From UBA6168 sp041752395 (GTDB lineage Bacteria > Bacteroidota > Bacteroidia > Chitinophagales > Saprospiraceae): DNA of 26,204 nucleotides. Position 1 is the first letter of the stretch; the number at the start of each line of letters is the position of its first letter. The position numbers and the translations under genes are program-made. Positions 8,666 through 16,643 of this stretch are shown piece by piece. The notes under the pieces were generated by a model. The model did not search any database, was not told the DNA's origin, and worked only from the letters and a program-made list of their open reading frames with translations. Location: NCBI GenBank assembly GCA_041752395.1, contig JBGSWN010000124.1, positions 1 through 26,204 on the forward strand, written 5' to 3'.

Positions 8666-9325
8666 ATGAAAAAAATGATGTTTTTCTTGTTGGGCATTTT
8701 TTGCTTTTCAGCCATTAAGGCGCAAGATTTAAAAACTGAGAAGGATTCTGTCAGCTATTCACTTGGTGTTCTGATTGGGCAAAACCTGACCAAACAAGGA
8801 CTTGCTGATATTGATGTGGCGCTTTTTTCAAAAGCATTTCAAGATGCCTTAGCCGGAAAACCTACCCTTTTGCAACCCGTTTCGGCGAACAAATGCGTCA
8901 ATGATTTCACGAACAAAGCGAAGGAAGCTAACAAGAAAACGGCCATGGCCGAAGGCACTGCTTTCTTGGCCAAAAATGCCGAAAAACCTGGTGTCATCAC
9001 CTTGCCTAGTGGCCTCCAATACGAAGTAATCACAGATGGCACGGGTGCAATTCCAAAATCAACCGACAAAGTGAAAGTCCATTACACAGGCAAATTGCTT
9101 GACGGAACCACTTTCGACAGTTCAGTTGACCGGGGAGAGCCGATCGTTTTTCCAGTGACGGGCGTAATCCAAGGCTGGATTGAGGCGCTCCAACTCATGA
9201 AAGTTGGTTCGAAATGGAAGCTGTACATACCGCAAAACCTCGCCTACGGAGAGCGTGGGGCTGGAGCTCAAATCGGGCCATATTCGACCTTGGTTTTCGA
9301 TGTTGAATTACTGGGAATAGAATAA
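8666..9325 (+). CDS. FKBP-type peptidyl-prolyl cis-trans isomerase (FklB/Mip-like), exported
   Basis: The 219-aa protein has a signal peptide ending KAQ at about residue 20, and an N-terminal dimerisation module (SVSYSLGVLIGQNL ... FSKAFQDALAGK). Residues about 125-219 form the FKBP domain: VKVHYTGKLLDGTTFDSS, GVIQGWIEALQLMKVGSKW, IPQNLAYGERG and LVFDVELLGI. This is the layout of Mip/FkpA/FklB proteins, which catalyse proline isomerisation and chaperone envelope proteins. Lysine-rich codons at the start and the exact promoter box suggest good expression. It is a single-gene unit with a clear terminator at 9341-9374. Confidence 0.93.
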   Translation: MKKMMFFLLGIFCFSAIKAQDLKTEKDSVSYSLGVLIGQNLTKQGLADIDVALFSKAFQDALAGKPTLLQPVSANKCVNDFTNKAKEANKKTAMAEGTAFLAKNAEKPGVITLPSGLQYEVITDGTGAIPKSTDKVKVHYTGKLLDGTTFDSSVDRGEPIVFPVTGVIQGWIEALQLMKVGSKWKLYIPQNLAYGERGAGAQIGPYSTLVFDVELLGIE

Positions 9326-9340
9326 GAACTTTCTGCCGTG

Positions 9341-9374
9341 AAATGCGAGCCAATCTGCGGATTGGCTCGCATTT
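9341..9374 (+). terminator. intrinsic terminator after the FKBP gene
   Basis: A perfect 15-bp stem (AAATGCGAGCCAATC with its complement) encloses the tetraloop TGCG and runs into a short T-rich tail. It separates the FKBP unit from trmD. The matching A and T runs mean it could also work on the opposite strand. Confidence 0.85.
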
Positions 9375-9405
9375 TTCATTTTACTCGCTTCGCAAACGCC
9401 CACCA

Positions 9406-10095
9406 ATGCACATAGATATTATTACGGTTCACCCTGAACTTTTGGTCAGCCCGTTTGAGCACAGCATCATGAAACGTGCTCAGGACAAAGGGCTCCTAGA
9501 TGTGCAAATTCATGACCTGCGCTTGTTTGGGCATGGTCGCCACCAGCAGGTGGACGACTACCAATTCGGAGGTGGGGCTGGCATGGTGATGATGGTGGAG
9601 CCGCTGGTTACTTGCATCGAAAAACTGCAGGAAAGCCGCCAATTCGATGAGATAATTTACTTGACGCCCGATGGTAAACGACTCAATCAGGGCATCACCA
9701 ATCACCTCTCCTTGAAGCAAAACCTGCTGCTCATCTGTGGCCATTACAAGGGTATTGACGAGCGGGTTCGGGAGCATTTCGTCACCCTCGAAATCTCCAT
9801 CGGAGACTACGTGCTTTCCGGCGGCGAACTACCTGCGGCGGTGCTGGTGGATGCCATCGGACGTTTGTTGCCAGGTGTGTTGGGTGATGAGACCTCTGCG
9901 CTCTTCGATTCTTTTCAGGATAACTTACTGGCACCTCCCGTTTACACCCGACCTTCGGAGTTCCGTGGCTGGAAAGTTCCTGAAATATTGATGTCCGGCA
10001 ATTTTGGCAAAATTGAGGATTGGAGGAGCGAGCAAGCCCTCCAACGCACCGAAGAACGTCGGCCAGATTTATTGCAAAACCTTGATAATCAATGA
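9406..10095 (+). CDS. trmD: tRNA (guanine37-N1)-methyltransferase TrmD
   Basis: The enzyme transfers methyl from SAM to N1 of G37 in tRNAs that read CNN and GGN-type codons, preventing frameshifts. The 229-aa product shows the family landmarks: MHIDIITVHPELL at the start, QFGGGAGMVMMVEP, LTPDGKRLNQ, the trefoil-knot SAM site (LLICGHYKGIDERV, EISIGDYVLSGGE) and the C-terminal YTRPSEFRGWKVPE. The start at 9406 is preferred because family homology begins there; the ATG at 9343 lies inside the terminator hairpin. No ribosomal-protein partners (rpsP, rimM, rplS) are next to it, unlike in many bacteria. It overlaps the next gene by ATGA. Confidence 0.97.
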   Translation: MHIDIITVHPELLVSPFEHSIMKRAQDKGLLDVQIHDLRLFGHGRHQQVDDYQFGGGAGMVMMVEPLVTCIEKLQESRQFDEIIYLTPDGKRLNQGITNHLSLKQNLLLICGHYKGIDERVREHFVTLEISIGDYVLSGGELPAAVLVDAIGRLLPGVLGDETSALFDSFQDNLLAPPVYTRPSEFRGWKVPEILMSGNFGKIEDWRSEQALQRTEERRPDLLQNLDNQ

Positions 10096-10451
10096 ATATA
10101 GAAGCCTTTCGGGATTATTGCCTTCGGAAAAAAGGTGTAGAAGAAACCTTTCCTTTCGATGAAACAACACTTGTATTCAAAGTGATGGGGAAAATATTTG
10201 CCATCACCGGGCTGGATGCTGAGGAGTTTAGAGTAAACCTGAAAAGCGACCCCGATAAAGCTATCGAGCTTCGAGAGGAACACCCCGAAGACATCATACC
10301 CGGGTGGCACATGAACAAAACCCACTGGAACACGGTGTATTTTGAAAGAAGCTTGGACGATGGTTTTTTAAAAAAATTGGTTGACCACTCCTACGATATC
10401 ATCGTTTCCAGCTTGCCAAAAAAGACGAAGGAAGAACTCGCCAATCTTTAA
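10092..10451 (+). CDS. MmcQ/YjbR-family protein
   Basis: The 119-aa product matches the small YjbR/MmcQ (CyaY-like fold) family: MNIEAFRDYCLRKKGVEETFPFD, then VFKVMGKIFAIT, and near the end GWHMNKTHWNTVYFE. Members have a double-wing fold and are thought to bind DNA, but their cellular role is not settled. The start codon overlaps the trmD stop (ATGA), so translation is probably coupled. The FAD oxidoreductase begins 17 bases later, so the three genes likely form one transcript. Confidence 0.9.
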   Translation: MNIEAFRDYCLRKKGVEETFPFDETTLVFKVMGKIFAITGLDAEEFRVNLKSDPDKAIELREEHPEDIIPGWHMNKTHWNTVYFERSLDDGFLKKLVDHSYDIIVSSLPKKTKEELANL

Positions 10452-10468
10452 TTTCAATCCACTGAATT

Positions 10469-11575
10469 TTGGAAAAAACGCAGCAAGTTGACTACCTCAT
10501 CGTCGGCCAAGGGCTGGCCGGAACGCTGCTTTCCCATTTCCTTTTGCTTGAAAATCAACGAGTTGTGGTGTTGGACTTTCCGCATCCTGGTCGCACGTCC
10601 AATATCGCAGCGGGTTTGGTGAACCCGGTGACTGGCCGCCGGATTGCGAAGAGCTGGCGGTTTGAGGAATTGGCCAGTTTTGCAAAGCAAACCTACCAAG
10701 AACTTGAGGCCATTTTGGGGGTAAAACTTTGGCACGATCGCCGAATTGTCCGTGCACTGCACAGCGTCTTCGAGGAGAATGAGTGGATGCGACGAAGCGG
10801 CTACCCAGAGTTTCAAGCCTTCATGAATGACGCCCCAGATACCACCGAATTGGTTGGTAAAATGCAGCAACCACATGCCTGGGGCGAGTTACTGGGATCT
10901 GCCCAAGTGGCCATGCCTTTGCTGATTGAGGTTTGGCAAAAGCGACTGATGGAATTGGGTGTTTTTTATGAAGAAAACATTGATTACCAACGAATTAGGC
11001 AAGAAAACAATGCTGTGGTTTATGGTTGTTGGGCTGCAAAAAAGCTCATTTTTTGCGAAGGTGCGAAGGTCGTTGATAACCCATTTTTCAATCACCTTCC
11101 GTTTTTGCCCACTAAGGGTGAATTGTTGTTGCTGCGGATTCCTAGCCTGCCTGAGCAGCGGATTTTGAAGCATAAACTGTTTTTCGTGCCGCTTGGCAAT
11201 GAACTTTTTTGGGTTGGTTCTACCAGTCGCTATGAGTTTGATGGCCCTTTGCCGACCGAAGATGGTCGAGAAAATCTGTTGGCGGCGCTGAGGCAGTCAC
11301 TTACGATTCCTTTTGAAGTGGTGGAACATTTGGCAGGCATCCGACCCACAGTTGCTGATTTGCGGCCATTTTTAGGGCTGCATTCAGAGAATCCAAGCCT
11401 AGGTATTTTTAATGGTTTGGGAACAAAAGGAGCTTTGATGGCGCCCTTTTTTGCGAAGCAAATGAGCGATTACTTGCTTGGAAAAGGTCAATTGGAGCCT
11501 GATGTAGATATTTCAAGATTTGTCGAAGGAAGACGCAGCGGGCATTTTTTTACAAAAAAGGATTCAAAAGCCTAG
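10469..11575 (+). CDS. FAD-dependent oxidoreductase (DAO/glycine oxidase-like), TTG start
   Basis: The 368-aa protein begins with a dinucleotide-binding beta-alpha-beta unit (VDYLIVGQGLAGTLLSHFLL, residues 7-26). It continues as a D-amino-acid-oxidase-type fold, with AAGLVNPVTGRR, a mid-region FAD contact (CEGAKVVDNPFF) and a C-terminal LGIFNGLGTKGALMAPFFA. The substrate is not known; the family oxidises amines or amino acids. No ATG fits: an in-frame TGA lies at 10463-10465 and the nucleotide-binding site starts within ten codons, so the start is TTG at 10469 (ATT at 10466 is less likely). Cytoplasmic; no signal peptide. Confidence 0.85.
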   Translation: MEKTQQVDYLIVGQGLAGTLLSHFLLLENQRVVVLDFPHPGRTSNIAAGLVNPVTGRRIAKSWRFEELASFAKQTYQELEAILGVKLWHDRRIVRALHSVFEENEWMRRSGYPEFQAFMNDAPDTTELVGKMQQPHAWGELLGSAQVAMPLLIEVWQKRLMELGVFYEENIDYQRIRQENNAVVYGCWAAKKLIFCEGAKVVDNPFFNHLPFLPTKGELLLLRIPSLPEQRILKHKLFFVPLGNELFWVGSTSRYEFDGPLPTEDGRENLLAALRQSLTIPFEVVEHLAGIRPTVADLRPFLGLHSENPSLGIFNGLGTKGALMAPFFAKQMSDYLLGKGQLEPDVDISRFVEGRRSGHFFTKKDSKA

Positions 11576-11641
11576 TAACTGCATTTTGGGATTTTGCAGG
11601 TTTAGTAGCAGTTTTCATATTTTCTGTGCGATAAAATTCCG

Positions 11642-11649
11642 TAGCTTTG
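11642..11649 (+). promoter_or_regulatory. -7 promoter box TAGCTTTG for the amine oxidase gene
   Basis: TAGCTTTG matches TAnnTTTG exactly and lies in the gap after the preceding gene. The -33 position holds TTTC (11621-11624) with a 17-base spacer. The expected transcript start, near 11655, supports translation from 11676 rather than from 11652 or 11520. Confidence 0.55.
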
Positions 11650-11675
11650 GCATGTCCGAAAACAAATTGCAGACC

Positions 11676-13121
11676 ATGAAACGTAGAAAATTTATCCAAC
11701 AACTGGGCTATTCTGCCCCATTGGCATTCACCCTGCCCACCTTGCTTTCTTCCTGTAAAAAAAATGGAAAAGAGGACGAAGACGGCATCGTCAAGGTCAA
11801 TAAATTCAAAGATTACACAGTAGTTATATTAGGTGCAGGTGCAGCTGGGTTGTATGCTGGCTGGTACTTGCAGGAGCGTGGCTTCGATGTGAAGATTTTG
11901 GAGGCATCCGACAGGGTAGGGGGCCGGATTCGCCCACTCAGCGGCTTCGCCGATTTCGACATCGAACTTGGGGCGGAGGAAATTCATGGGAACAATTCGG
12001 AATGGTACCGCATCGCTACAGAGCAGGTAAAGGCCAAGCTCAATGACGTTTCAAAGGATAATTACTATTTTTTCAAACAGGATTTCACCGACCAAACCGA
12101 GCCAGCCCTGAAATCAGAATCGTTGGCCAATCAATTTCAGGAGTTCACCAAAACCATTCAGTTCGTTGACAATGCCCCAAACTATTCTGGGGCGGACTTA
12201 ACCGTTGAAAACGTGTTCTCGACTACTGGCATTTCATGGAACATGTTTGGCGTCGCCAATGGGTTATTGGGAAATGAATATGGAACCTCCAACAATAGGT
12301 TGAGTATCAAAGGGTTAGCCGAGGAAGATACCCTTTGGACGGCTGGGGACGAAAGCTATGAACTCAAAAACATGACCCTGCTTTCGGTCTTGGAGACGAA
12401 GTGCGCCGCCATTTTGCCGAAGGTGCAAAAGAATGCCCAAGTCAAAAAAATAGATTACACAGGAGACAAAATCACCCTCACCGACCAAGCCAACAAGACC
12501 TATCAGGCCGACCGTGTCATTTTAACAGTACCGCTAACCGTGCTCAAAGATGGCGACATCAGTTTCAGCCCGGCCCTGCCTTCAACGAAAGCGGATGCCT
12601 ACTCCAATATCGGGATGGGCGGTGGCGTAAAAGCCATTTTCAAGTTTAGCACGGCTTTTTGGAAGGGTATCACTTCGGATAAACTAGGTTCTGTCATCGG
12701 TTACAATGAAGTCCCTGAACTTTGGGCGACTGGGGTTGGTAGGGGCAACACGCCCATTTTGACGGCTTTTATCATGGGCGAAAAGGGTGAACAGTTTAGT
12801 TCGATGAGCTCAGACGATGCAAAAGGCTTCCTGCTGGGGCATCTGGACAATATTTTTGGAAACAATATTGCTTCGCAAAGCTTGCTTCAAGATGGGTTTC
12901 ACTTAATGGATTGGGGGAAAATGCCTTATATCCGAGGAACGTATTCCTATCCGATAGTAGGCGGCGGCCTCATTTTCAGGAAGGAACTTGCCGCCGATGT
13001 GGATGGCAAATTGTTCTTCGCTGGAGAGGCTACCCACTTCGCAGGGCATAGCGGCACGGTACATGGTGCGATAGAAACCGGGATTAGGGCAATTGGAGAA
13101 CTTGAGGCGAGTATTACCTGA
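11676..13121 (+). CDS. flavin-containing amine oxidase, Tat/lipoprotein-type signal
   Basis: The product of about 481 aa starts MKRRKFIQQLGYSAPLAF. This twin-arginine-like motif is followed by a hydrophobic stretch and a lipobox-like LLSSC, so it is probably exported folded with FAD and lipid-anchored. The core shows the FAD-binding motif VVILGAGAAGLYAGWYL and the VGGRI fingerprint of monoamine/polyamine oxidases. The C-terminal FFAGEATHFAGHSGTVHGAIE is the second flavin-binding signature. It would oxidise an amine to an aldehyde or imine; the substrate is unknown. Earlier in-frame ATGs at 11520 and 11652 are rejected because of the promoter box at 11642 and overlap with the upstream gene. 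A 396-base non-coding stretch follows. Confidence 0.9.
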   Translation: MKRRKFIQQLGYSAPLAFTLPTLLSSCKKNGKEDEDGIVKVNKFKDYTVVILGAGAAGLYAGWYLQERGFDVKILEASDRVGGRIRPLSGFADFDIELGAEEIHGNNSEWYRIATEQVKAKLNDVSKDNYYFFKQDFTDQTEPALKSESLANQFQEFTKTIQFVDNAPNYSGADLTVENVFSTTGISWNMFGVANGLLGNEYGTSNNRLSIKGLAEEDTLWTAGDESYELKNMTLLSVLETKCAAILPKVQKNAQVKKIDYTGDKITLTDQANKTYQADRVILTVPLTVLKDGDISFSPALPSTKADAYSNIGMGGGVKAIFKFSTAFWKGITSDKLGSVIGYNEVPELWATGVGRGNTPILTAFIMGEKGEQFSSMSSDDAKGFLLGHLDNIFGNNIASQSLLQDGFHLMDWGKMPYIRGTYSYPIVGGGLIFRKELAADVDGKLFFAGEATHFAGHSGTVHGAIETGIRAIGELEASIT

Positions 13122-13517
13122 TAACTTGGTAAATCTTCTGAATGAACGTATTTATTTTTATCGAAAAGAAATTTAATTTTTATATTTTCTAATTTTTAGA
13201 ATTATCGCTAAGTGTAGTACCGTAAATTCACCTTGAATTTGGATTAAAAAACGGGTCAAAGAAATTTTTTTTTAATTTTTTTTTAATTCTATGCTAGTTT
13301 GGTACGAATCTTTCAATATCTTTGACCCAGAGAGAAAGAGAAAGATTTTTAACCCTTAGCTACCAAGACATACTTTGATTTTGCCATTCCTATTGGCGAT
13401 TTTTTTTTAAGGCGTAGTTATGCCTTTTCTGCATTAGAGTTTCTTCCCATGGCGTCAATTTGATGCCCAAAATTTCCACTAGACTTTTTTTTTGTAACCG
13501 ACTAAAACACAGAGCGC
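13122..13517 (+). promoter_or_regulatory. AT-rich intergenic region with a structured leader for the beta-helix gene
   Basis: No gene is seen here. The first part is AT-rich with T-tracts near 13265-13287. TATCTTTG at 13317-13324 matches the -7 consensus, with TTTG at 13298-13301 (a short 15-base spacer). Downstream are three hairpins: TTGCCA/TGGCGA (13381-13399) followed by nine T, AAGGC/GCCTT (13409-13426), and GGCGTCA/TGATGCC (13451-13467). The leader from the expected transcript start to the GTG would be about 185 bases, long for this phylum. Confidence 0.5.
13381..13408 (+). terminator. terminator-like hairpin inside the leader of the beta-helix gene
   Basis: TTGCCA pairs with TGGCGA (one G-U pair) around a 7-base loop and is followed directly by nine T. 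A transcript from the box at 13317 stopping here would be about 75-80 bases. This could be an attenuator or the end of a small RNA. Confidence 0.45.
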
Positions 13518-14489
13518 GTGAAACCGACTTTGCTCATTACGCTGTTCTTGGCAATTATCTGTCAAGTACAAGCACAAACGATTTTTGTCCGTCAGGGATC
13601 CATGGGAAATGGAACATCTTGGTCTGATGCAGCAGGCGATCTTGCCGTTGCGCTCAACCAAGCAGTAGCTGGCACCCAAGTATGGGTAGCTTACGGTACT
13701 TACAAACCAACTTCCATTAATGACAGGAACGCTTCCTTCCAAGTGAATGATGGCGTTAAACTTTACGGCAATTTCAATGGAACCGAGACTTCCATCGAAC
13801 AACGCACAAATACTGCAAGTGCTACTATACTAAGTGGTGAAATTGGCCAACCTGGTCAAGCTGATAACTCTTACAATGTAGTTTTTATGAAAAATGCAGG
13901 TGAAAATACCGTGATTGATGGTTTCGTGATTACAGCTGGCAATGCAAACAGCCCAGCAACTGAAGGTCAAAAGACTCGTTGCGGTGGTGGAATGTATATT
14001 GATGGTGAAAACGGCAGCAGCAAACCAACTATTACCAACTGTGAGTTCCGCAACAACTTAGGTCGTGACGGTGCCGCAGTTTACAACAACGGTCGTAAAG
14101 GAGAAAGCAGCCCAGTATTCGTAAACTGCACATTCAAAAACAACGAGGCAGGTTTGGACGGCGGTGCGATGTACAATGATGGAAGACTGAAAGGAAAAAG
14201 CAATCCATCACTCACCAACTGCACATTTGAAAGGAACATGGGTACTTACGGCGGTGCAATCTGCAATGCAACTGAAGATGGTACTTGCAATCTGACATTG
14301 GAAAACTGTACTTTCAATGAAAATGCAGCTTACCTACGTGGAGGAGCAGTTTTCAGCCTGAACGGTGACGAAAAATGCTATATGGAACTGTTGAACTGCA
14401 AGTTCACCGCAAATTATCCTGATGACCAGAATATGATTTTTATGACAACAGCATCAAGGGAAAGTGCTTACAAGGTAAATGGTAATTAA
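13518..14489 (+). CDS. secreted right-handed parallel beta-helix protein, GTG start
   Basis: The 323-aa product starts at GTG; an in-frame TAA at 13503 rules out anything earlier. A signal peptide runs to about residue 20 (VQAQ). A lead segment resembles bacterial 'choice-of-anchor'/Pmp-like proteins (GNGTSWSDAAGDL). Then come about five coils of 30-38 residues, each with an N-C-x-F-x-N core followed by GGA or GAA: TNCEFRNN, VNCTFKNN, TNCTFERN, ENCTFNEN, LNCKFTAN. This is the pattern of a beta-helix with asparagine and cysteine ladders. Unlike the second beta-helix protein in the window it has no T9SS tail. CGG arginine codons, common in neighbours, are absent, hinting at high expression. No catalytic site is recognised; adhesin or surface structural roles are possible. 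Confidence 0.82.
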   Translation: MKPTLLITLFLAIICQVQAQTIFVRQGSMGNGTSWSDAAGDLAVALNQAVAGTQVWVAYGTYKPTSINDRNASFQVNDGVKLYGNFNGTETSIEQRTNTASATILSGEIGQPGQADNSYNVVFMKNAGENTVIDGFVITAGNANSPATEGQKTRCGGGMYIDGENGSSKPTITNCEFRNNLGRDGAAVYNNGRKGESSPVFVNCTFKNNEAGLDGGAMYNDGRLKGKSNPSLTNCTFERNMGTYGGAICNATEDGTCNLTLENCTFNENAAYLRGGAVFSLNGDEKCYMELLNCKFTANYPDDQNMIFMTTASRESAYKVNGN

Positions 14490-14604
14490 GTGCAAACAAA
14501 CCTATGGAACGAGCTTCCGAATCCAAACAAAACGACTATACCAACTAAAAACATGATTCGCTAGCAATGTAAGTTCCACGATTTTTTTTCCTAAAACTGG
14601 TAAG

Positions 14605-14638
14605 GGTGTTCAAGTTTTAAACTTGAACACCTTTTTTT
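14605..14638 (+). terminator. strong intrinsic terminator after the beta-helix gene
   Basis: A perfect 27-base palindrome (GGTGTTCAAGTTT, one T, and the complement) is followed by seven T (14632-14638). It lies about 115 bases after the stop codon. A smaller GTTCCA-plus-T-run stretch precedes it at 14573-14589. Confidence 0.88.
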
Positions 14639-14738
14639 ATTTCCCCACCTCCTGTTATCTTTCCCGATTGAATTTTGAGATTTCAGCTTAAAACATCCAT
14701 TTTTACTAAAAACTGGAATAAATATTTCGCCCAAGATA

Positions 14739-16643
14739 ATGGCAACCCCACACGAAATACTCAAGCAATATTGGGGGTTTGACGAATTCAGGCCCTTGCA
14801 AGAGGACATCATCCGCTCAACCATGGCTGGTAACGATGCACTTGCCCTACTGCCCACTGGCGGAGGAAAATCCATTTGTTTTCAAGTGCCAGCACTTTGC
14901 ATGGATGGGGTTTGCATTGTGGTTTCCCCACTGATTGCGCTGATGAAAGACCAGGTTTCCAATTTGAAAAAAAGGGAAATCCAGGCTGAAGCTATTTTTT
15001 CAGGAATGGCCTACCGGGAAATTGACCGCATTCTCGACAATGCCGCTTACGGAGGCATTAAGTTTTTATACCTCTCGCCAGAGCGGTTGACGACCGAATT
15101 GGTGAGGGAGCGAATCAAAAAAATGAATGTAAGCCTGTTGGCGGTAGATGAAGCGCACTGTATTTCGCAATGGGGCTACGATTTCCGACCGCCTTACCTA
15201 CAAATTGCGGAAATACGGGAGCTGATTCCAGAGGTGCCAGTGCTGGCGCTCACTGCTACGGCTACTCCTGCGGTTGTTGAGGATATTCAAGAGAAACTGC
15301 TTTTTAAGAAGAAAAATGTCTTTCAAAAAAGCTTTTCTAGGGCCAATTTGTCTTACGTTGTTTTACCAGAAGAAAACAAAAATGCCCGCCTGCTTGATAT
15401 TTTACGCAAGGTCAAGGGCTCTGGCGTCGTCTATGCTCGCAACCGCAAAATGACGAAGGATGTCGCCAAATTTTTAGTGGAGAACAAGATTTCCGCCGAT
15501 TTTTACCACGCTGGCCTACCGCCTGACGAGCGCTCCAAAAGGCAGGAGGATTGGATTGCTGGCAAAACTGCCATCATGGCGTGCACCAACGCATTCGGAA
15601 TGGGCATTGACAAACCGGATGTACGGACAGTGGTTCACTTGGACTTGCCCGACAGTCTCGAAGCCTATTTTCAGGAAGCGGGCAGGGGAGGGCGGGATGG
15701 CAAAAAATCTTATGCAGTTTTGTTGTACGCTGAGGAAGATAGGCGAAATTTGGAGCGGAACCTCACCAATGCGTTCCCCCCACTCCAAGACATTCGGCAG
15801 ACCTATCGGGCGCTGGGCAGTTATTTTCAATTAGCGGTAGGTGGTGGGGAATTTCAAAGTTTCGATTTTGATATCGCTGATTTTTGCAAAAACTTCAAGT
15901 TGGAAGTGATGAAAACCTATTCCTGCATCAAGATTTTGGAGCAGGAAGCCTGGATTTCATTGACGGAATCTGTTTGGATGCCATCGAGTTTCATGGTGTT
16001 GGTGACCAGGGAACAGCTCTATGATTTTCAGTTGAAAAACCCAGTTTTGGATGGCGTCATCAAATCCTTGTTGCGGCTGACGGAAGGAGCATTTCAACAT
16101 TTCACGCCGTTTCAGGAGGCGGCGGTAGGGCGACTGCTGAAAACGACCCCCGACAAGGTAATGCCCGCCATCTTTCATCTGCACAAGGAGGGAATCATTG
16201 ACTACCGCCCGATGAAGGACAAGCCTCAACTTACTTTCATAAAAGAGCGGGTGGATGCCAACAACCTGACCATTGACCAAGCGGCTTATGACCTGCGGAA
16301 AGAACGACACAAAAAACGTATCGAAAAGGCCATTGCCTATGCTACCACGGCCCGTTGCCGGAGCCAACAATTGTTGGAATATTTTGGGGAAGAAGGCCCG
16401 ACTTGCGGTATCTGCGATGTCTGTCTCGCACGGGCAAAAGCTGGGCTTTCTGCTGACGATTTTGAGCGTTATAAATTGAAAATAAAACAGTTGGTAACTG
16501 CGGAGCGAATCACCGAGCGGCAACTTTTGGAAGCGTTTTCATCCAATCGGCAAGCCAATATTTTACAAGCACTTGCCTTCCTGATGGATGAAGGTGAGCT
16601 CACGGTAGCGGATGGATTTTTAAAATGGAAACCCGAAAAATGA
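14739..16643 (+). CDS. recQ: ATP-dependent DNA helicase RecQ
   Basis: The 634-aa protein unwinds DNA 3' to 5' in recombination and repair. It shows the RecQ 'motif 0' region (FDEFRPLQ), Walker A LPTGGGKS (about 38-45), DEAH at 137-140, LTATATP, the second RecA-like domain (YHAGLPPDERSKRQEDW, FGMGIDKPDVRTVVH) and the arginine-finger motif QEAGRGGRDG. The RQC zinc site has Cys540, Cys556, Cys559 and Cys562. A winged-helix part follows, with a short C-terminal helical region; a full HRDC domain is not evident. All helicase motifs are intact. The stop overlaps the start of the glycosyltransferase gene (ATGA), though that partner is functionally unrelated. Confidence 0.96.
   Translation: MATPHEILKQYWGFDEFRPLQEDIIRSTMAGNDALALLPTGGGKSICFQVPALCMDGVCIVVSPLIALMKDQVSNLKKREIQAEAIFSGMAYREIDRILDNAAYGGIKFLYLSPERLTTELVRERIKKMNVSLLAVDEAHCISQWGYDFRPPYLQIAEIRELIPEVPVLALTATATPAVVEDIQEKLLFKKKNVFQKSFSRANLSYVVLPEENKNARLLDILRKVKGSGVVYARNRKMTKDVAKFLVENKISADFYHAGLPPDERSKRQEDWIAGKTAIMACTNAFGMGIDKPDVRTVVHLDLPDSLEAYFQEAGRGGRDGKKSYAVLLYAEEDRRNLERNLTNAFPPLQDIRQTYRALGSYFQLAVGGGEFQSFDFDIADFCKNFKLEVMKTYSCIKILEQEAWISLTESVWMPSSFMVLVTREQLYDFQLKNPVLDGVIKSLLRLTEGAFQHFTPFQEAAVGRLLKTTPDKVMPAIFHLHKEGIIDYRPMKDKPQLTFIKERVDANNLTIDQAAYDLRKERHKKRIEKAIAYATTARCRSQQLLEYFGEEGPTCGICDVCLARAKAGLSADDFERYKLKIKQLVTAERITERQLLEAFSSNRQANILQALAFLMDEGELTVADGFLKWKPEK

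Noticed and set aside
13265..13290. T-tracts as a terminator for the amine oxidase gene
   Set aside because: No stem-loop precedes the T-runs; they fit AT-rich upstream promoter DNA better.
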